DNA of 64,000 nucleotides from an uncultured Anaeromusa sp. (GTDB lineage Bacteria > Bacillota > Negativicutes > Anaeromusales > Anaeromusaceae): positions 434,001-498,000 of the forward strand of contig NZ_OY781460.1 of NCBI RefSeq assembly GCF_963676855.1. Direction: 5' to 3'. A model generated the notes under the pieces. That model was not told the DNA's origin. It worked only from the letters and a program-made list of their open reading frames with translations, and did no database searches. Each line of letters starts with the position of its first letter. Position 1 is the stretch's first letter. Below, in pieces: positions 50,047-58,919 of the stretch. Both the position numbers and the translations under genes were made by a program.

Positions 50047-50252
50047 TATCTCTTTTCCTGTCGCGTGTCAAGAAACTACCGTATTTGATGCAAAAACAGC
50101 CTCTTCATAACCTTGCACGCCTTAGCTGTTTGTTTCTCCATTGTGGAACTTCAATAAAATATGATTGCCTGGAGTGGACAGAAAATGTTACAATAACGTA
50201 AGAAACTTGCAAGAGCAACTAAAAATTCAAAGTACGCAAAGGAGGTCTGACA

Positions 50253-51680
50253 GTGGGAATTCAAAACGAAAAGAATTTACGCTGGTACAACTTGGCCGTT
50301 ATGGCCTTCATCATGGTCTGGGGCTTTGGCAATGTAGTCAACAACTATGCCAACCAGGGCCTGACCGTCATCGTTTCCTGGATTTTAATCAATGCTCTTT
50401 ACTTTATCCCCTATGCCTTGATGGTAGGCGAACTAGGCTCAACCTTTAAGGAAGGAAAAGCAGGCGTCAGCACCTGGATGCGCGCCACTACCGGGCCGCT
50501 TCTGGCGTACCTGGCCGGCTGGACCTACTGGGTAGTCCACGTACCCTACCTGGCGCAAAAGCCGCAAATGATCCTAGTCGCTATGGGTTGGGGCGTCTTT
50601 CAAGACGGTAAATTCGTCAAAATGTTCAGCCCCATGGTGCTGCAACTCATGACCTTGGCCTTATTTCTCTTTTTTCTCTGGGTGGCCTCCCGCGGCATCA
50701 CATCCCTCAAGCGCATCGGCATGGTCGCCGGCACCTCCATGCTGGTCATGTCTTTCCTCTACATTCTGCTCATGCTGGCCGCGCCAGCTATTCGCGGCGT
50801 CGCTTCCGCTACAGCGGATCTAAGCCTGCATACCTTCATTCCCAACTTTGACTTTACGTACTTCACGACAATTTCCATGTTAGTCTTCGCTGTAGGCGGC
50901 TCGGAAAAAATAGCCCCGTACGTAAATAACACCCACAATGCTTCCAAAGAATTCCCGCGCGGCATGATCATCCTCGCCGTTTTGGTCGTTCTTTCCGCTC
51001 TGCTGGGATCTTTGGCCATGGGGCTAATGTTCGATTCCAATAATATCCCAAAAGACCTGAAAATGAACGGTCAATACTACGCCTTCCAGCTATTGGGGCA
51101 ATATTACGGCGTAGGCAATCTATTCCTCATGCTCTATGCATTCGCTCAATTTGCCGGACAAATTTCGGCGCTGGTTTTCTCCATTGACGCACCGCTCAAG
51201 GTCATGCTGGCCGAAGGCGATTCCAAGTACATCCCCAATATCTTGACCAAAACGAATGAGCATGGCGCTCCTATCAACGGCTACAAGCTCACCGCCGTTT
51301 TAGTCGGCATCCTCATTATCATCCCGGCTTTGGGAATCGGCAATATGAACGACCTCTACAACTGGCTGCTAGATCTTAACTCCATCGTTATGCCGCTACG
51401 CTACTTGTGGGTATTCGCGGCCTACATCGCCCTACGCCGTCTGGCTGGATCGTTCACCTCCGACTACAAATTCGTTAAAAATCCTACCTTGGGTATGGGC
51501 ATCGGCGCCTGGTGCTTCCTCTTTACGGCGTTTGCCTGCATTATGGGCATGTTCCCCAAAGGCGTAGCCTCCTACACCTCGCAGTGGTACTTCCAAATCT
51601 CCCTCAATATCTTGACGCCCTTTGTCCTCCTGGCGTTGGGTTTGATTCTACCTTCCTTCGCGAAACGCTTGAACAAGTAA
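50253..51680 (+). CDS. APC-superfamily amino-acid permease (glutamate:GABA antiporter-like)
   Basis: 475 aa, GTG start nine bases after AAAGGAGG. About 12 membrane segments. Begins WYNLAVMAFIMVWGFGNVVNNYANQG and has GELGSTFKEGKAGVSTWM and AVGGSEKIAPYVNNT, typical of the APC basic/antiporter branch (YjeM, GadC-like). The substrate is not readable; neighbouring peptide and P5C catabolism genes suggest an amino acid. Terminator at 51764. Confidence 0.85.
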   Translation: MGIQNEKNLRWYNLAVMAFIMVWGFGNVVNNYANQGLTVIVSWILINALYFIPYALMVGELGSTFKEGKAGVSTWMRATTGPLLAYLAGWTYWVVHVPYLAQKPQMILVAMGWGVFQDGKFVKMFSPMVLQLMTLALFLFFLWVASRGITSLKRIGMVAGTSMLVMSFLYILLMLAAPAIRGVASATADLSLHTFIPNFDFTYFTTISMLVFAVGGSEKIAPYVNNTHNASKEFPRGMIILAVLVVLSALLGSLAMGLMFDSNNIPKDLKMNGQYYAFQLLGQYYGVGNLFLMLYAFAQFAGQISALVFSIDAPLKVMLAEGDSKYIPNILTKTNEHGAPINGYKLTAVLVGILIIIPALGIGNMNDLYNWLLDLNSIVMPLRYLWVFAAYIALRRLAGSFTSDYKFVKNPTLGMGIGAWCFLFTAFACIMGMFPKGVASYTSQWYFQISLNILTPFVLLALGLILPSFAKRLNK

Positions 51681-51763
51681 GAAGTTTTAAAAACGGAACA
51701 CAAAGTAACAAAAGGTCCGCAGAGGAGCACAAATAGTTTAATGAGACAAGCTCCCACAACTTC

Positions 51764-51803
51764 AAAAACTCCGCAACAGGCGCCTGCCTGCTGCGGAGTT
51801 TTT
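51764..51803. terminator. Terminator between APC permease and Xaa-Pro peptidase genes
   Basis: AAAAACTCCGCA pairs perfectly with TGCGGAGTTTTT, with an inner CAGG/CCTG; usable on both strands between convergent genes. Confidence 0.8.
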
Positions 51804-51913
51804 CTTATTGGATACAATCCCCCTGGCCTACGGGCCATCCCCTTTTACTTAAGCTTGCCTCCCGCCAACGAGAGATGCCGCCACAGCGGCGGAGGGATCA
51901 AAACTCGGTTTCT

Positions 51914-52993
51914 TCACTCCACTACAGTCAACTCTTTCGGATAGGCATTAAGCACCTCGCAGCCGTCGTCCGTGACCAGCACCAAGTCTTCAATGCGTAC
52001 GCCCAGCTGTCCAGGTAGATAAATACCCGGTTCAATGGAAAAAATCATGCCCGGCTGTACCGACTCCGTATTGACGGCGGACACATCGCCAAAGTCATGC
52101 GTTTCCAGCCCAATCGAATGGCCTGTGCGATGGGTAAAATTAGCTCCGTATCCGGCAGCCTCGATAACCTGCCGCGCCGCCGCATCGATATCACAAAACC
52201 GCACGCCTGGCTTCACCGCGGCAATAGCACGCTGATTCGCTTCCAGCACTGTTTCATATACTTTGCGCCCTAACGGCGTCACCTGGCGGTAAAAAACCGT
52301 CCGAGTCATATCAGCGCAGTAAGAATCCTTTTTGCAGCCCACGTCAAGCAGCACGCAGTCTCCGGCCCGCACCGTCCCAGTGCCGATTTTGTGGTGCGGA
52401 TCCGCGGCATGTGCGCCATAAGCAACAATCGGCGTAAAAGAAAAACCTTGAGCACCCAATCCTTCATAGATATCCAAAAGCTGCCTGGCCATGGCTTTTT
52501 CGGACAGCTCCTGCGGTATCAATTCGAGCAAATGCTTCATAGCTCTATCGTTAACGCGAGACGCCGCACGCATCAAAGCGATCTCTTCTTTGTCCTTGCA
52601 CATGCGCAGACGATCCAGCACCGCCGAGCCGTTGACAAAACGGCTACCACCGCCCAACTCCATCAAGCGCAGCAAAAACCGCGCCGGCCAATTCTTATCT
52701 ATACCCATAAGCCGATCCTTACGAACCCGTTCTGCCACTATGTCCACAGCGTCTTGGGTATCATCAAAACGCACGACCTCCACGCCCAATTCCTCCTGCA
52801 AAGGAAACAACTCATTAAGAAAGAGCAGCGGCTCCTGCTCCAAGCTTACATATAAGGCCAACATCCGTTCTCCTGGCGAAAACCACTGTCCGGTTAGATA
52901 GTAAAGAGACGCCGGGTCCGATACCAGCATCTGCGGCATTTCCGCTGTCTTCATGCCTCGCAGTAACCGCTGCAGACGATCTTTTTTTAGCAC
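51914..52993 (-). CDS. M24-family Xaa-Pro aminopeptidase
   Basis: 359 aa from the GTG at 52991-52993 (eight bases after GGGAAG; a GTG nine bases further out abuts that site). The N-terminal creatinase-like domain (1-125) precedes the pita-bread catalytic domain with metal ligands in LLDVGCKKDSYCADMTRT (two Asp), THRTGHSIGLETHD (His) and IFSIEPGIYLPG/VRIEDLVLV (two Glu). It removes N-terminal residues before proline. Cytoplasmic, monocistronic. Proline released here could feed the P5C dehydrogenase encoded 1.3 kb away (inference). Confidence 0.92.
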   Translation of the reverse strand: MLKKDRLQRLLRGMKTAEMPQMLVSDPASLYYLTGQWFSPGERMLALYVSLEQEPLLFLNELFPLQEELGVEVVRFDDTQDAVDIVAERVRKDRLMGIDKNWPARFLLRLMELGGGSRFVNGSAVLDRLRMCKDKEEIALMRAASRVNDRAMKHLLELIPQELSEKAMARQLLDIYEGLGAQGFSFTPIVAYGAHAADPHHKIGTGTVRAGDCVLLDVGCKKDSYCADMTRTVFYRQVTPLGRKVYETVLEANQRAIAAVKPGVRFCDIDAAARQVIEAAGYGANFTHRTGHSIGLETHDFGDVSAVNTESVQPGMIFSIEPGIYLPGQLGVRIEDLVLVTDDGCEVLNAYPKELTVVE

Positions 52994-53266
52994 GCCAAAC
53001 ACTTCCCTTGCCTGTTTATTCTTTTTGTTTTATTTCTACATGACCAAGAAAATCACCTGGAAAGAGTCTGTATTTTTTCACGTCTCAGCGGCATATAATA
53101 ATACATACAGTACTCACGACTCTTGACGGCAGGATCCGCCCTCTGGAACTTGCCGCTGACCTTATTTAACGCTATATGACACAATGTGCCTTGCCAATAA
53201 ACAAGGCTTCCAGTAAAGTAAAGATAATCTGTTGCCACCTATGACGCGCGAAAGGAGATTTTCTCT

Positions 53267-54169
53267 TTGCTTACTTCTAAGTATTATATTTTTAGCACCA
53301 TTGTCGAACTCGGTAGTCTCAGCAAGGCTGCCGACAAACTAAGCATGGCCCAATCTGGCGTCAGTTACGCGATCTCAACGCTCGAAAGCGAACTAGGTTT
53401 TGCTCTTTTCAAACGAGAACGTTCCGGCATGCGCTTAACACCTAACGGCGAACGCATCCTTGTACACGTGAAACAAATTTTACATCACGAAGAGCAATTG
53501 TACCAAGAATCCTTAGCTATTAAAGGCATTGAAACCGGTCTAGTACGCATCGGTACTTTATCAAGCGTTTCCATGCAATGGCTTCCCGGCATCCTTGCTT
53601 CGTTTCACAAAGACTATCCCCAGATTGAAGTCAAAACCTATCTGGGCTGCTACGACGAAATGAACGATTGGATTTCTAATAAAACGATCGACTTTGGCTT
53701 TGTTTCCTTTCCCATCTCCAAAGCTTTTGAAGTTCGCCCCTTGTATAAAGATCGGCTCCAGGTGATTCTGCCGCCGCAGCATTCGCTTCGCCAACAAAAA
53801 TCCATTACCTTCTCGCAAATTCGCAACGAACAATTCATCATGCCGCAATGGGGAGCCGATGACAACATACGTCGTATGCTTCTTGAGAACGGCGTACAAT
53901 TACAAGTCCAATACGAACTTATGGAAGAACGCACCATCCTAGCCATGGTCCAGCTCGGACTTGGCATCAGCATCCTGCCCGAACTCATTTTAGAACATGT
54001 GCCACCAGACGTGCACCTAATCCCGCTAGAGCCAGAGGAGCACCGCATCATCGGCTTAGCAGCCCTTTCCTTTAAGCAACTGCCTCCAGCTGCCAAAAAA
54101 TTTGTGCAATGCGCCCATGCATGGCTCGCTGCGAAAGATTTTTTAACCTTTACCGATACAGATGAATAA
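53267..54169 (+). CDS. LysR-family regulator
   Basis: 300 aa with a TTG start eight bases after AAAGGAGA. N-terminal HTH LSKAADKLSMAQSGVSYAISTLESELGF; effector domain about 90-295. It is followed after 157 bases by the P5C dehydrogenase gene on the same strand and probably activates it. The 263-base region upstream of it (53004-53266) holds no recognisable element. Confidence 0.88.
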   Translation: MLTSKYYIFSTIVELGSLSKAADKLSMAQSGVSYAISTLESELGFALFKRERSGMRLTPNGERILVHVKQILHHEEQLYQESLAIKGIETGLVRIGTLSSVSMQWLPGILASFHKDYPQIEVKTYLGCYDEMNDWISNKTIDFGFVSFPISKAFEVRPLYKDRLQVILPPQHSLRQQKSITFSQIRNEQFIMPQWGADDNIRRMLLENGVQLQVQYELMEERTILAMVQLGLGISILPELILEHVPPDVHLIPLEPEEHRIIGLAALSFKQLPPAAKKFVQCAHAWLAAKDFLTFTDTDE

Positions 54170-54253
54170 AACAACTCTATCAAAAGGCTCTGTTTAACAA
54201 AACCGCTTTTATAGCCTTCGAAGAACTTGCATGGTTGTTTCAAATACTCATAA

Positions 54254-54300
54254 TTCACTGGACCTCCTCCGCTATGCTAAGATAAGTCCATAGTAAGCAT
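54254..54300 (+). promoter_or_regulatory. Promoter and inverted repeat upstream of P5C dehydrogenase
   Basis: TTCACT (54254-54259), 18 bases, TAAGAT (54278-54283). ATGCTAA (54274-54280) and TAAGCAT (54294-54300) form an imperfect inverted repeat overlapping the -10, a possible LysR site. AAGGAGG follows before the ATG. Confidence 0.45.
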
Positions 54301-54326
54301 TTCATGTACTTTAAGGAGGAGCCGCT

Positions 54327-55958
54327 ATGAACAACGCCTATTTTGAAGTCAAACATCCTGTCAATGAGCCTATTAAAGGCTATATGCCGGACGCCCCGGA
54401 AACACTAGCCTTAAAAGAAGAATTACAGCGCCAACTGGAGGCGTTCGTGGAAGTCCCGCTCATCATCGCCGGACAAGAAGTCCGTACAACGCACAAAGAA
54501 AAAATCATCTGTCCTCACGATCATCAGCACGTTTTAGGCGAATACTATATCGCAGGCGAATCGGAACTCAACTTGGCCATCGCCGCCGCCGAAGCCGCTC
54601 GGCGCGAATGGGAGCATATGCCTTGGGAACACCGCGCCAGCATCTTTCTGAAAGCGGCGGACCTGCTCACAGGCAAATATCGCGCCAAGTTAGCCGCTTC
54701 CTGCATGCTCGGTCAAAGCAAAAACCCCTTCCAAGCGGAAATCGATATTATCTGCGAGCTCGCTGATTTCTTGCGTTTCAATCCCTACTACCTCCAAGAA
54801 ATCTACAAACAGCAGCCGCTTAGCACCGACGGTGTCTGGAACCGCGTAGAATATCGCGCCTTAGACGGCTTTGTCGCGGCCATTACGCCCTTTAACTTCA
54901 CTTCCATCGGCGGCAACTTATGTACCGCTCCGGCCATGGCTGGCAACACCGTGCTGTGGAAACCGTCTTCCACAGCTGTTCTTTCCAACTACTACTTCAT
55001 GCAAATTCTTATGGAAGCCGGTTTACCTGCTGGCGTAATCAACTTTCTGCCTTGCCGCGGCGCTGATTTCGGCAAAATCGTTATCAATCATCCCAAAATG
55101 GCAGGGTTCCATTTCACAGGTTCTACCAATGTCTTCAATAGTATTTGGAGCCAAGTCGGCCAAAACATCGCCAACTATGTTACCTATCCGCGACTGGTAG
55201 GCGAAACCGGCGGCAAAGATTTCATCTTCGCCCACAAATCGGCTGATGTAGAGGCTTTGACAAGCGCACTTGTTCTGGGATCCTTTGAATATCAAGGCCA
55301 AAAGTGCTCCGCCGCTTCTCGCGCTTATATCCCCGCAAGCCTGTGGACCGAAGTAAAACCCCGCTTGGAAAAAGCAGTAGCAGCGGTCACTATGGGAGAT
55401 GTTTGGGACTTCAGAAACTTGATGAACGCCGTTATTGACCGTAATTCTTTCAACAACATCAAAAACTACGTGGACTATGCCAAGGCCTCCCCAGATGCAG
55501 AAGTTATCCTCGGCGGCGGCTGCGACGACAGCGTTGGTTTCTTCGTAGAGCCTACGGTCATCTTGGCCAAAACACCTACCTTTAAAACCATGGTAGAGGA
55601 AATTTTTGGACCTGTCCTAACTATCTATGTATACCCTGACGCTGAGCTGGAAGAAACCCTGCAAGCTTGCGACACCGCTACTGTATATGGCTTGACCGGC
55701 GCTGTCTTCGCCCAAGACCGCAGTGCCATCATCAAAATTGCTGAAGCGTTGGATCATGCAGCGGGCAACTTCTACATCAACGACAAGCCCACAGGCGCTG
55801 TTGTCGGCCAACAGCCTTTTGGCGGCAGCCGCGCTTCCGGCACCAACGACAAAGCCGGCAGCGCCGTCAACCTGCACCGCTGGATCAGCCAGCGCGCCAT
55901 TAAAGAAGTGCTTGCGCCCCGCACCACGACGACCTACCCTTACATGACTGAAAAATAA
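54327..55958 (+). CDS. pruA: L-glutamate gamma-semialdehyde (1-pyrroline-5-carboxylate) dehydrogenase
   Basis: 543 aa aldehyde dehydrogenase. Catalytic Cys in YQGQKCSAASRAY, Glu in LVGETGGKDF, oxyanion and cofactor regions ITPFNFTSIGG and GNTVLWKPS, and C-terminal GQQPFGGSRASGTNDKAG...HRWISQR identify the P5CDH class (about 540 aa; other ALDHs are about 490). It oxidises glutamate semialdehyde from proline or ornithine to glutamate with NAD. No proline dehydrogenase is adjacent, so P5C may come from arginine/ornithine, or the enzyme may run toward P5C in an anaerobe. Monocistronic with terminator. Confidence 0.93.
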   Translation: MNNAYFEVKHPVNEPIKGYMPDAPETLALKEELQRQLEAFVEVPLIIAGQEVRTTHKEKIICPHDHQHVLGEYYIAGESELNLAIAAAEAARREWEHMPWEHRASIFLKAADLLTGKYRAKLAASCMLGQSKNPFQAEIDIICELADFLRFNPYYLQEIYKQQPLSTDGVWNRVEYRALDGFVAAITPFNFTSIGGNLCTAPAMAGNTVLWKPSSTAVLSNYYFMQILMEAGLPAGVINFLPCRGADFGKIVINHPKMAGFHFTGSTNVFNSIWSQVGQNIANYVTYPRLVGETGGKDFIFAHKSADVEALTSALVLGSFEYQGQKCSAASRAYIPASLWTEVKPRLEKAVAAVTMGDVWDFRNLMNAVIDRNSFNNIKNYVDYAKASPDAEVILGGGCDDSVGFFVEPTVILAKTPTFKTMVEEIFGPVLTIYVYPDAELEETLQACDTATVYGLTGAVFAQDRSAIIKIAEALDHAAGNFYINDKPTGAVVGQQPFGGSRASGTNDKAGSAVNLHRWISQRAIKEVLAPRTTTTYPYMTEK

Positions 55959-55986
55959 ACACACAAGCCCCTTCAAGTATGCATAA

Positions 55987-56027
55987 AGAAAAGTCGGCTG
56001 CTTATCTGACAAGCAGTCGACTTTTCT
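55987..56027. terminator. Terminator between pruA and the EAL-HDOD gene
   Basis: AGAAAAGTCGGCTGCTT pairs with AAGCAGTCGACTTTTCT (one wobble) around a seven-base loop; shared by convergent genes. Confidence 0.85.
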
Positions 56028-56059
56028 CGTATAGCACTTCCCACAAACAAATAAATTTC

Positions 56060-57280
56060 TTACGATTTGTTTCTAAACAATTCTTGTTCCCAGCAAATCG
56101 CGGAAATGTAGGTCGGCGCCAGTTGATCATACGGAAGTTTCAATTCATCACTATATTGCTGTACTTCCCACCATTGACCTCGTTCATAAGCAATAACTAC
56201 ATTCAACACCGTATTTAAGGTATTTTTTCCTCCCAACAGCGCCTGTTTCACTTCTTCGGCAACGGGCAAGTATTCTAAAATATCCGCCAGCGACTTGCCT
56301 ATAAATACATCCAGCAACGAAAACAAGCCTACAAAAAAGAATTGCTCCACTGCCATCCTGCATTGGGGCAAGCAAGCCGCAATCAATTCACAATGCCTTC
56401 CTCTTAACACGGACACATGCAACACTTCAGAAGGTTGATCCTGTCCCAAATTACGCAAGGTCACCAAGGCCAGCCATTTTGCCAATTCACGCTGTCCAAG
56501 CAGAACTGCGGCATGACGAATCGATTGAATCGGCGAGCGAAAGCTAAAAAATGCCGAATTAACATACTTTAAAAGCAAAAACGTTAATGACATATCACGT
56601 TTAACAATTTCTTCAAACCTTTTCAAATCAACATTCTCGGCATAAAGTTCTTTCAACAGCCGCAAATGCTGAATGCTCGCCAACGGCATTTCTTTTTGCG
56701 ATAAAATAATTGGTTTTTGAAAAAAATAACCTTGAAAATAAGCATATCCTTGTTTGCGCGCCTGCATAAATTCTTCTTTAGTCTCTATCTTTTCCGCCAA
56801 ATATTCCGGCTGGTAAACACCCTGGCGCAGCAAATAATTTCTAGCATCATGACTTTCAGGGTTTTTAAAGTCAATTTTTATAATATCGGCGATTCTAGCC
56901 AGAGGCAGCCATGCCGGAGAGGGTAAAAAATCATCTAAAACAACCCAGTATCCTTCTTGTTTAAGCTTTAAACAAGCCTGCAGCACTGTCTCGTTGGGTG
57001 TAACCGTCTCTAAAATTTCTACTGCCAGGATATGGGAAGGCAATAATTGCGGAACTTCTTGCAGCAATAAGGCTTCATTAAAATTCACAAAAGCCCGTTT
57101 CCCTTCGGCAATGGTATCAATGCCCATTTGCAAAAAAACATTGGTGAGTACGTCGGTAGTGGCTTGGTTATCATCAATCGGTTCGGCACGATTGAGCATG
57201 CCATTGCGATAAAGCAGTTCATACGCCACTACCTCAATTTTACTGTCGAAAATAGGTTGTCTGGCAACAAAAACCTCCAT
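56060..57280 (-). CDS. Second EAL-HDOD protein (YuxH/CdgJ-like)
   Basis: 406 aa, same architecture as 41118-42362. The EAL-like part has VAYELLYRNGM, VVLDDFLPSPAW, IIKIDFKNPES, AEKIETKEEF and GYFFQKPI, and the HDOD part LTFLLLKYVNSAFFS and LLGQRELAKWLALVTL. Key metal ligands of EAL phosphodiesterases are missing, so catalysis is doubtful. The ATG follows AAGGATGGGG. It is the distal gene of a group with a Flp pilin and an HD-GYP protein; a 7-base tandem repeat separates it from the HD-GYP stop. Confidence 0.9.
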   Translation of the reverse strand: MEVFVARQPIFDSKIEVVAYELLYRNGMLNRAEPIDDNQATTDVLTNVFLQMGIDTIAEGKRAFVNFNEALLLQEVPQLLPSHILAVEILETVTPNETVLQACLKLKQEGYWVVLDDFLPSPAWLPLARIADIIKIDFKNPESHDARNYLLRQGVYQPEYLAEKIETKEEFMQARKQGYAYFQGYFFQKPIILSQKEMPLASIQHLRLLKELYAENVDLKRFEEIVKRDMSLTFLLLKYVNSAFFSFRSPIQSIRHAAVLLGQRELAKWLALVTLRNLGQDQPSEVLHVSVLRGRHCELIAACLPQCRMAVEQFFFVGLFSLLDVFIGKSLADILEYLPVAEEVKQALLGGKNTLNTVLNVVIAYERGQWWEVQQYSDELKLPYDQLAPTYISAICWEQELFRNKS

Positions 57281-57293
57281 GACATCCCCATCC

Positions 57294-57320
57294 TTTATCT
57301 TTTATCTTTTATCTTTTATA
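57294..57320 (+). repeat. Tandem heptanucleotide repeat (TTTATCT), 3.9 copies
   Basis: Three exact TTTATCT units plus a partial TTTATA. It overlaps the HD-GYP stop codon and ends 13 bases before the EAL-HDOD start codon, on the ribosome-site side. Confidence 0.8.
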
Positions 57321-58501
57321 GCGGTGAAAGACTGTTGAACTGCGGCGGAACAATTTGCACCGGCTTAAGTGGGGAACTCGCCGCCAAAACGACGCGTTCA
57401 TTATCCAACGACTGAAGATATAGCAAGCGTTTTGCATCTTGCCCCCAGGCAACAAGCCGGCAAAAGCCACCATCGCTTAATTCAAGCCACTCGCCAAGTA
57501 AGTTAGCCCGCATTACCGCCAAAAATGCTTGACCGTAGTCGGCATCTAACCACCCAGCCGCCATATCACTCCTAATTTCTGTTAAAGCTGCAAACGGATT
57601 ATATTGAACTCCATAATTTTTTTGCGAGGTCATGGCGTCATATACATCTGCGATTGCAATGATCCGTGCAAAGACATGTGTCTTTTCGCTATGCGTATGC
57701 AGCGGATAGCCGCTTCCATCCAGACGTTCATGGTGCTGAAGAACGCCCATCAATATAGGCAGATCAAACGCATGCTGCCGTTGTAAAAAACGAAAACCCA
57801 ATAAGGCATGGAGACGAACTTTTTCTTTTTTCGCTTAGCGGTTCTTTTTTTCCTAAAACATCCAAAGAAATCCGAAGTCTACCCACATCGTGCAACAATG
57901 CCGACAATGTCAGTTCTTTTAGGCGCTCATCCGAAAACTGGCATTGCCTAGCTATCAGAATGGAAAGCAAAGTCACATGCAGCGAATGATGAAAAATATA
58001 GGGCCCTTGGCGAGGGTGACAGAAAATATAGCGCAATAAAGACGGAGAAGAATCAGAAAAAGCCAGTATTTCCTCCACTAATTCTTCTAAAATATCGTGC
58101 TCAATATCTCCATGAAGCCTGGCCAAGGAGTACAGTTTTTTCATTTTGGCCAACAAGGCAAGATACAAACCGCGCCCACTCACTTGGCTTTTTTCATTCC
58201 AAAACGCTTCCCATAAGTCAAGCGACTCTTTAGCAACCACCACTTCCTCCGTCTTGGGGTTTTCAGTTATGCTTATTGGCTTTTCCTCTTCACTCTCTTT
58301 TTTCGTTTCTATTTCCTGCGTCTGATTCCAAATTTCAACTTCGGAAATCAGCATGCGTTGCAATAGCAAAATATGCTTTTTCGATAAGCAAACATTAACG
58401 CCTAGTAACATCTTTCCATTAAAATCATATATGGGCGATGCCAACTTCATTCCTACTTGCAAGTCATCTACACTGCAAGAAGTTCTCTGAAATGATGCCA
58501 T
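57316..58501 (-). pseudogene. HD-GYP c-di-GMP phosphodiesterase gene split by a +1 frameshift
   Basis: One protein of about 394 aa is interrupted. The first frame (58501 to about 57830) holds an N-terminal DUF3391-like region (VDDLQVGMKLASPIYDFNGKMLL), a charged linker and the start of the HD domain (IFHHSLHVTLLS, SALLHDVGRLRISLDVLGKKEPLSEK). The second (to 57316) continues FLQRQHAFDLPILMGVLQHHERLDGSGYP, the GYP motif, and ADVYDAMTS. Removing one base from the six-base A run at 57826-57831 (minus strand) restores SEKEKVRLHALLGFRFLQ. It may be a decayed or phase-variable gene, or an assembly error. Neighbours are a Flp pilin (31 bases upstream) and EAL-HDOD. Confidence 0.88.
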
Positions 58502-58531
58502 TATGCAGTCCCCTTAAAAAGTTCCTTCTTT

Positions 58532-58696
58532 TTATAAATTTTGCAACCTAGCCGCTACTTCGTTGTAAAGTTCTTGCATCCCGATCCCCAGCAGCGAGGC
58601 AGCACCAACTACAGCAAGAAAAAGCAGCAACAGAATTAAGGAATATTCTACACTTGTCTGTCCCTTGTTATCTAAAAAAGAGCTAAACAAATCCAT
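58532..58696 (-). CDS. Flp/Fap-type IVb pilin (54 aa)
   Basis: Short gene: ATG 58694-58696, TAA 58532-58534. Product MDLFSSFLDNKGQTSVEYSL followed by a hydrophobic helix (ILLLLFLAVVGAASLLGIGM) and QELYNEVAARLQNL. Flp pilins have exactly this form: a short leader ending in Gly, Glu and Tyr at the start of the hydrophobic segment (Gly12-Gln13-Thr-Ser-Val-Glu-Tyr), about 50-60 aa. Cleavage would be by a TadV-type prepilin peptidase after Gly12. It would form the tight-adherence pilus. No other tad genes are in the window. It lies 31 bases upstream of the HD-GYP gene on the same strand. Confidence 0.82.
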   Translation of the reverse strand: MDLFSSFLDNKGQTSVEYSLILLLLFLAVVGAASLLGIGMQELYNEVAARLQNL

Positions 58697-58766
58697 ATTC
58701 TTCCGCCGCCCTTTCTTTTGCCAATTTGCAAAACTTTTTCTACTTTACCCGCTCCTAGTATACTTT

Positions 58767-58802
58767 CCTATATATTAACAGATTATTCCATCAATATATA
58801 GG
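58767..58802. promoter_or_regulatory. Perfect 10-base inverted repeat upstream of the pilin gene
   Basis: CCTATATATT (58767-58776) and AATATATAGG (58793-58802), 16 bases apart, about 71 bases upstream of the pilin ATG. A likely regulator-binding site or transcript hairpin; the regulator is unknown. Confidence 0.45.
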
Positions 58803-58823
58803 CATTCCATTTACCCAAATAAG

Positions 58824-58907
58824 AAAAGCAGCCTCTCCTGAACTGCCCCCCATGTTAGATTTTTTAGGTCTAACTTTTGAGAGCCAGTTCATTCTGAGGC
58901 TGCTTTT
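58824..58907 (-). terminator. kimA terminator carrying an insertion in its loop
   Basis: Outer stem AAAAGCAGCCTC (58824-58835) with GAGGCTGCTTTT (58896-58907), perfect over 12 bp; minus-strand continuation CTTATTT. The loop is 60 bases long because it contains a 53-base IS-end-like palindrome (58839-58891). Confidence 0.75.
58839..58891. mobile_element. 53-base palindromic remnant with IS3-like terminal repeats
   Basis: One end reads TGAACTGCCCCCCATGTTAGA; the other, inverted, TGAACTGGCTCTCAAAAGTTAGA. Nine bases (TTTTTTAGG) separate them. The TGAACTG...GTTAGA ends resemble IS3/IS150-group inverted repeats (TG...CA termini), as if an element had lost its whole interior or is a very small MITE. 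It sits inside the loop of a normal terminator, which supports insertion. No target duplication is evident and no transposase is present. Confidence 0.5.
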
Positions 58908-58919
58908 ACTATTTGTTCC

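Noticed and set aside
57316..57801. Separate 161-aa gene downstream of the HD-GYP N-terminal half
   Set aside because: It has no ribosome site and continues the HD-GYP domain exactly after a one-base change, so it is the second half of one gene.
57820..57840. Programmed frameshift producing full-length HD-GYP protein
   Set aside because: A +1 shift is needed, but the site (GAAAAAAGAAAAAG) lacks the slow or rare codon, stop and stimulatory structure of known +1 sites, and canonical A-AAA-AAG slippage gives -1. A plain indel is simpler.
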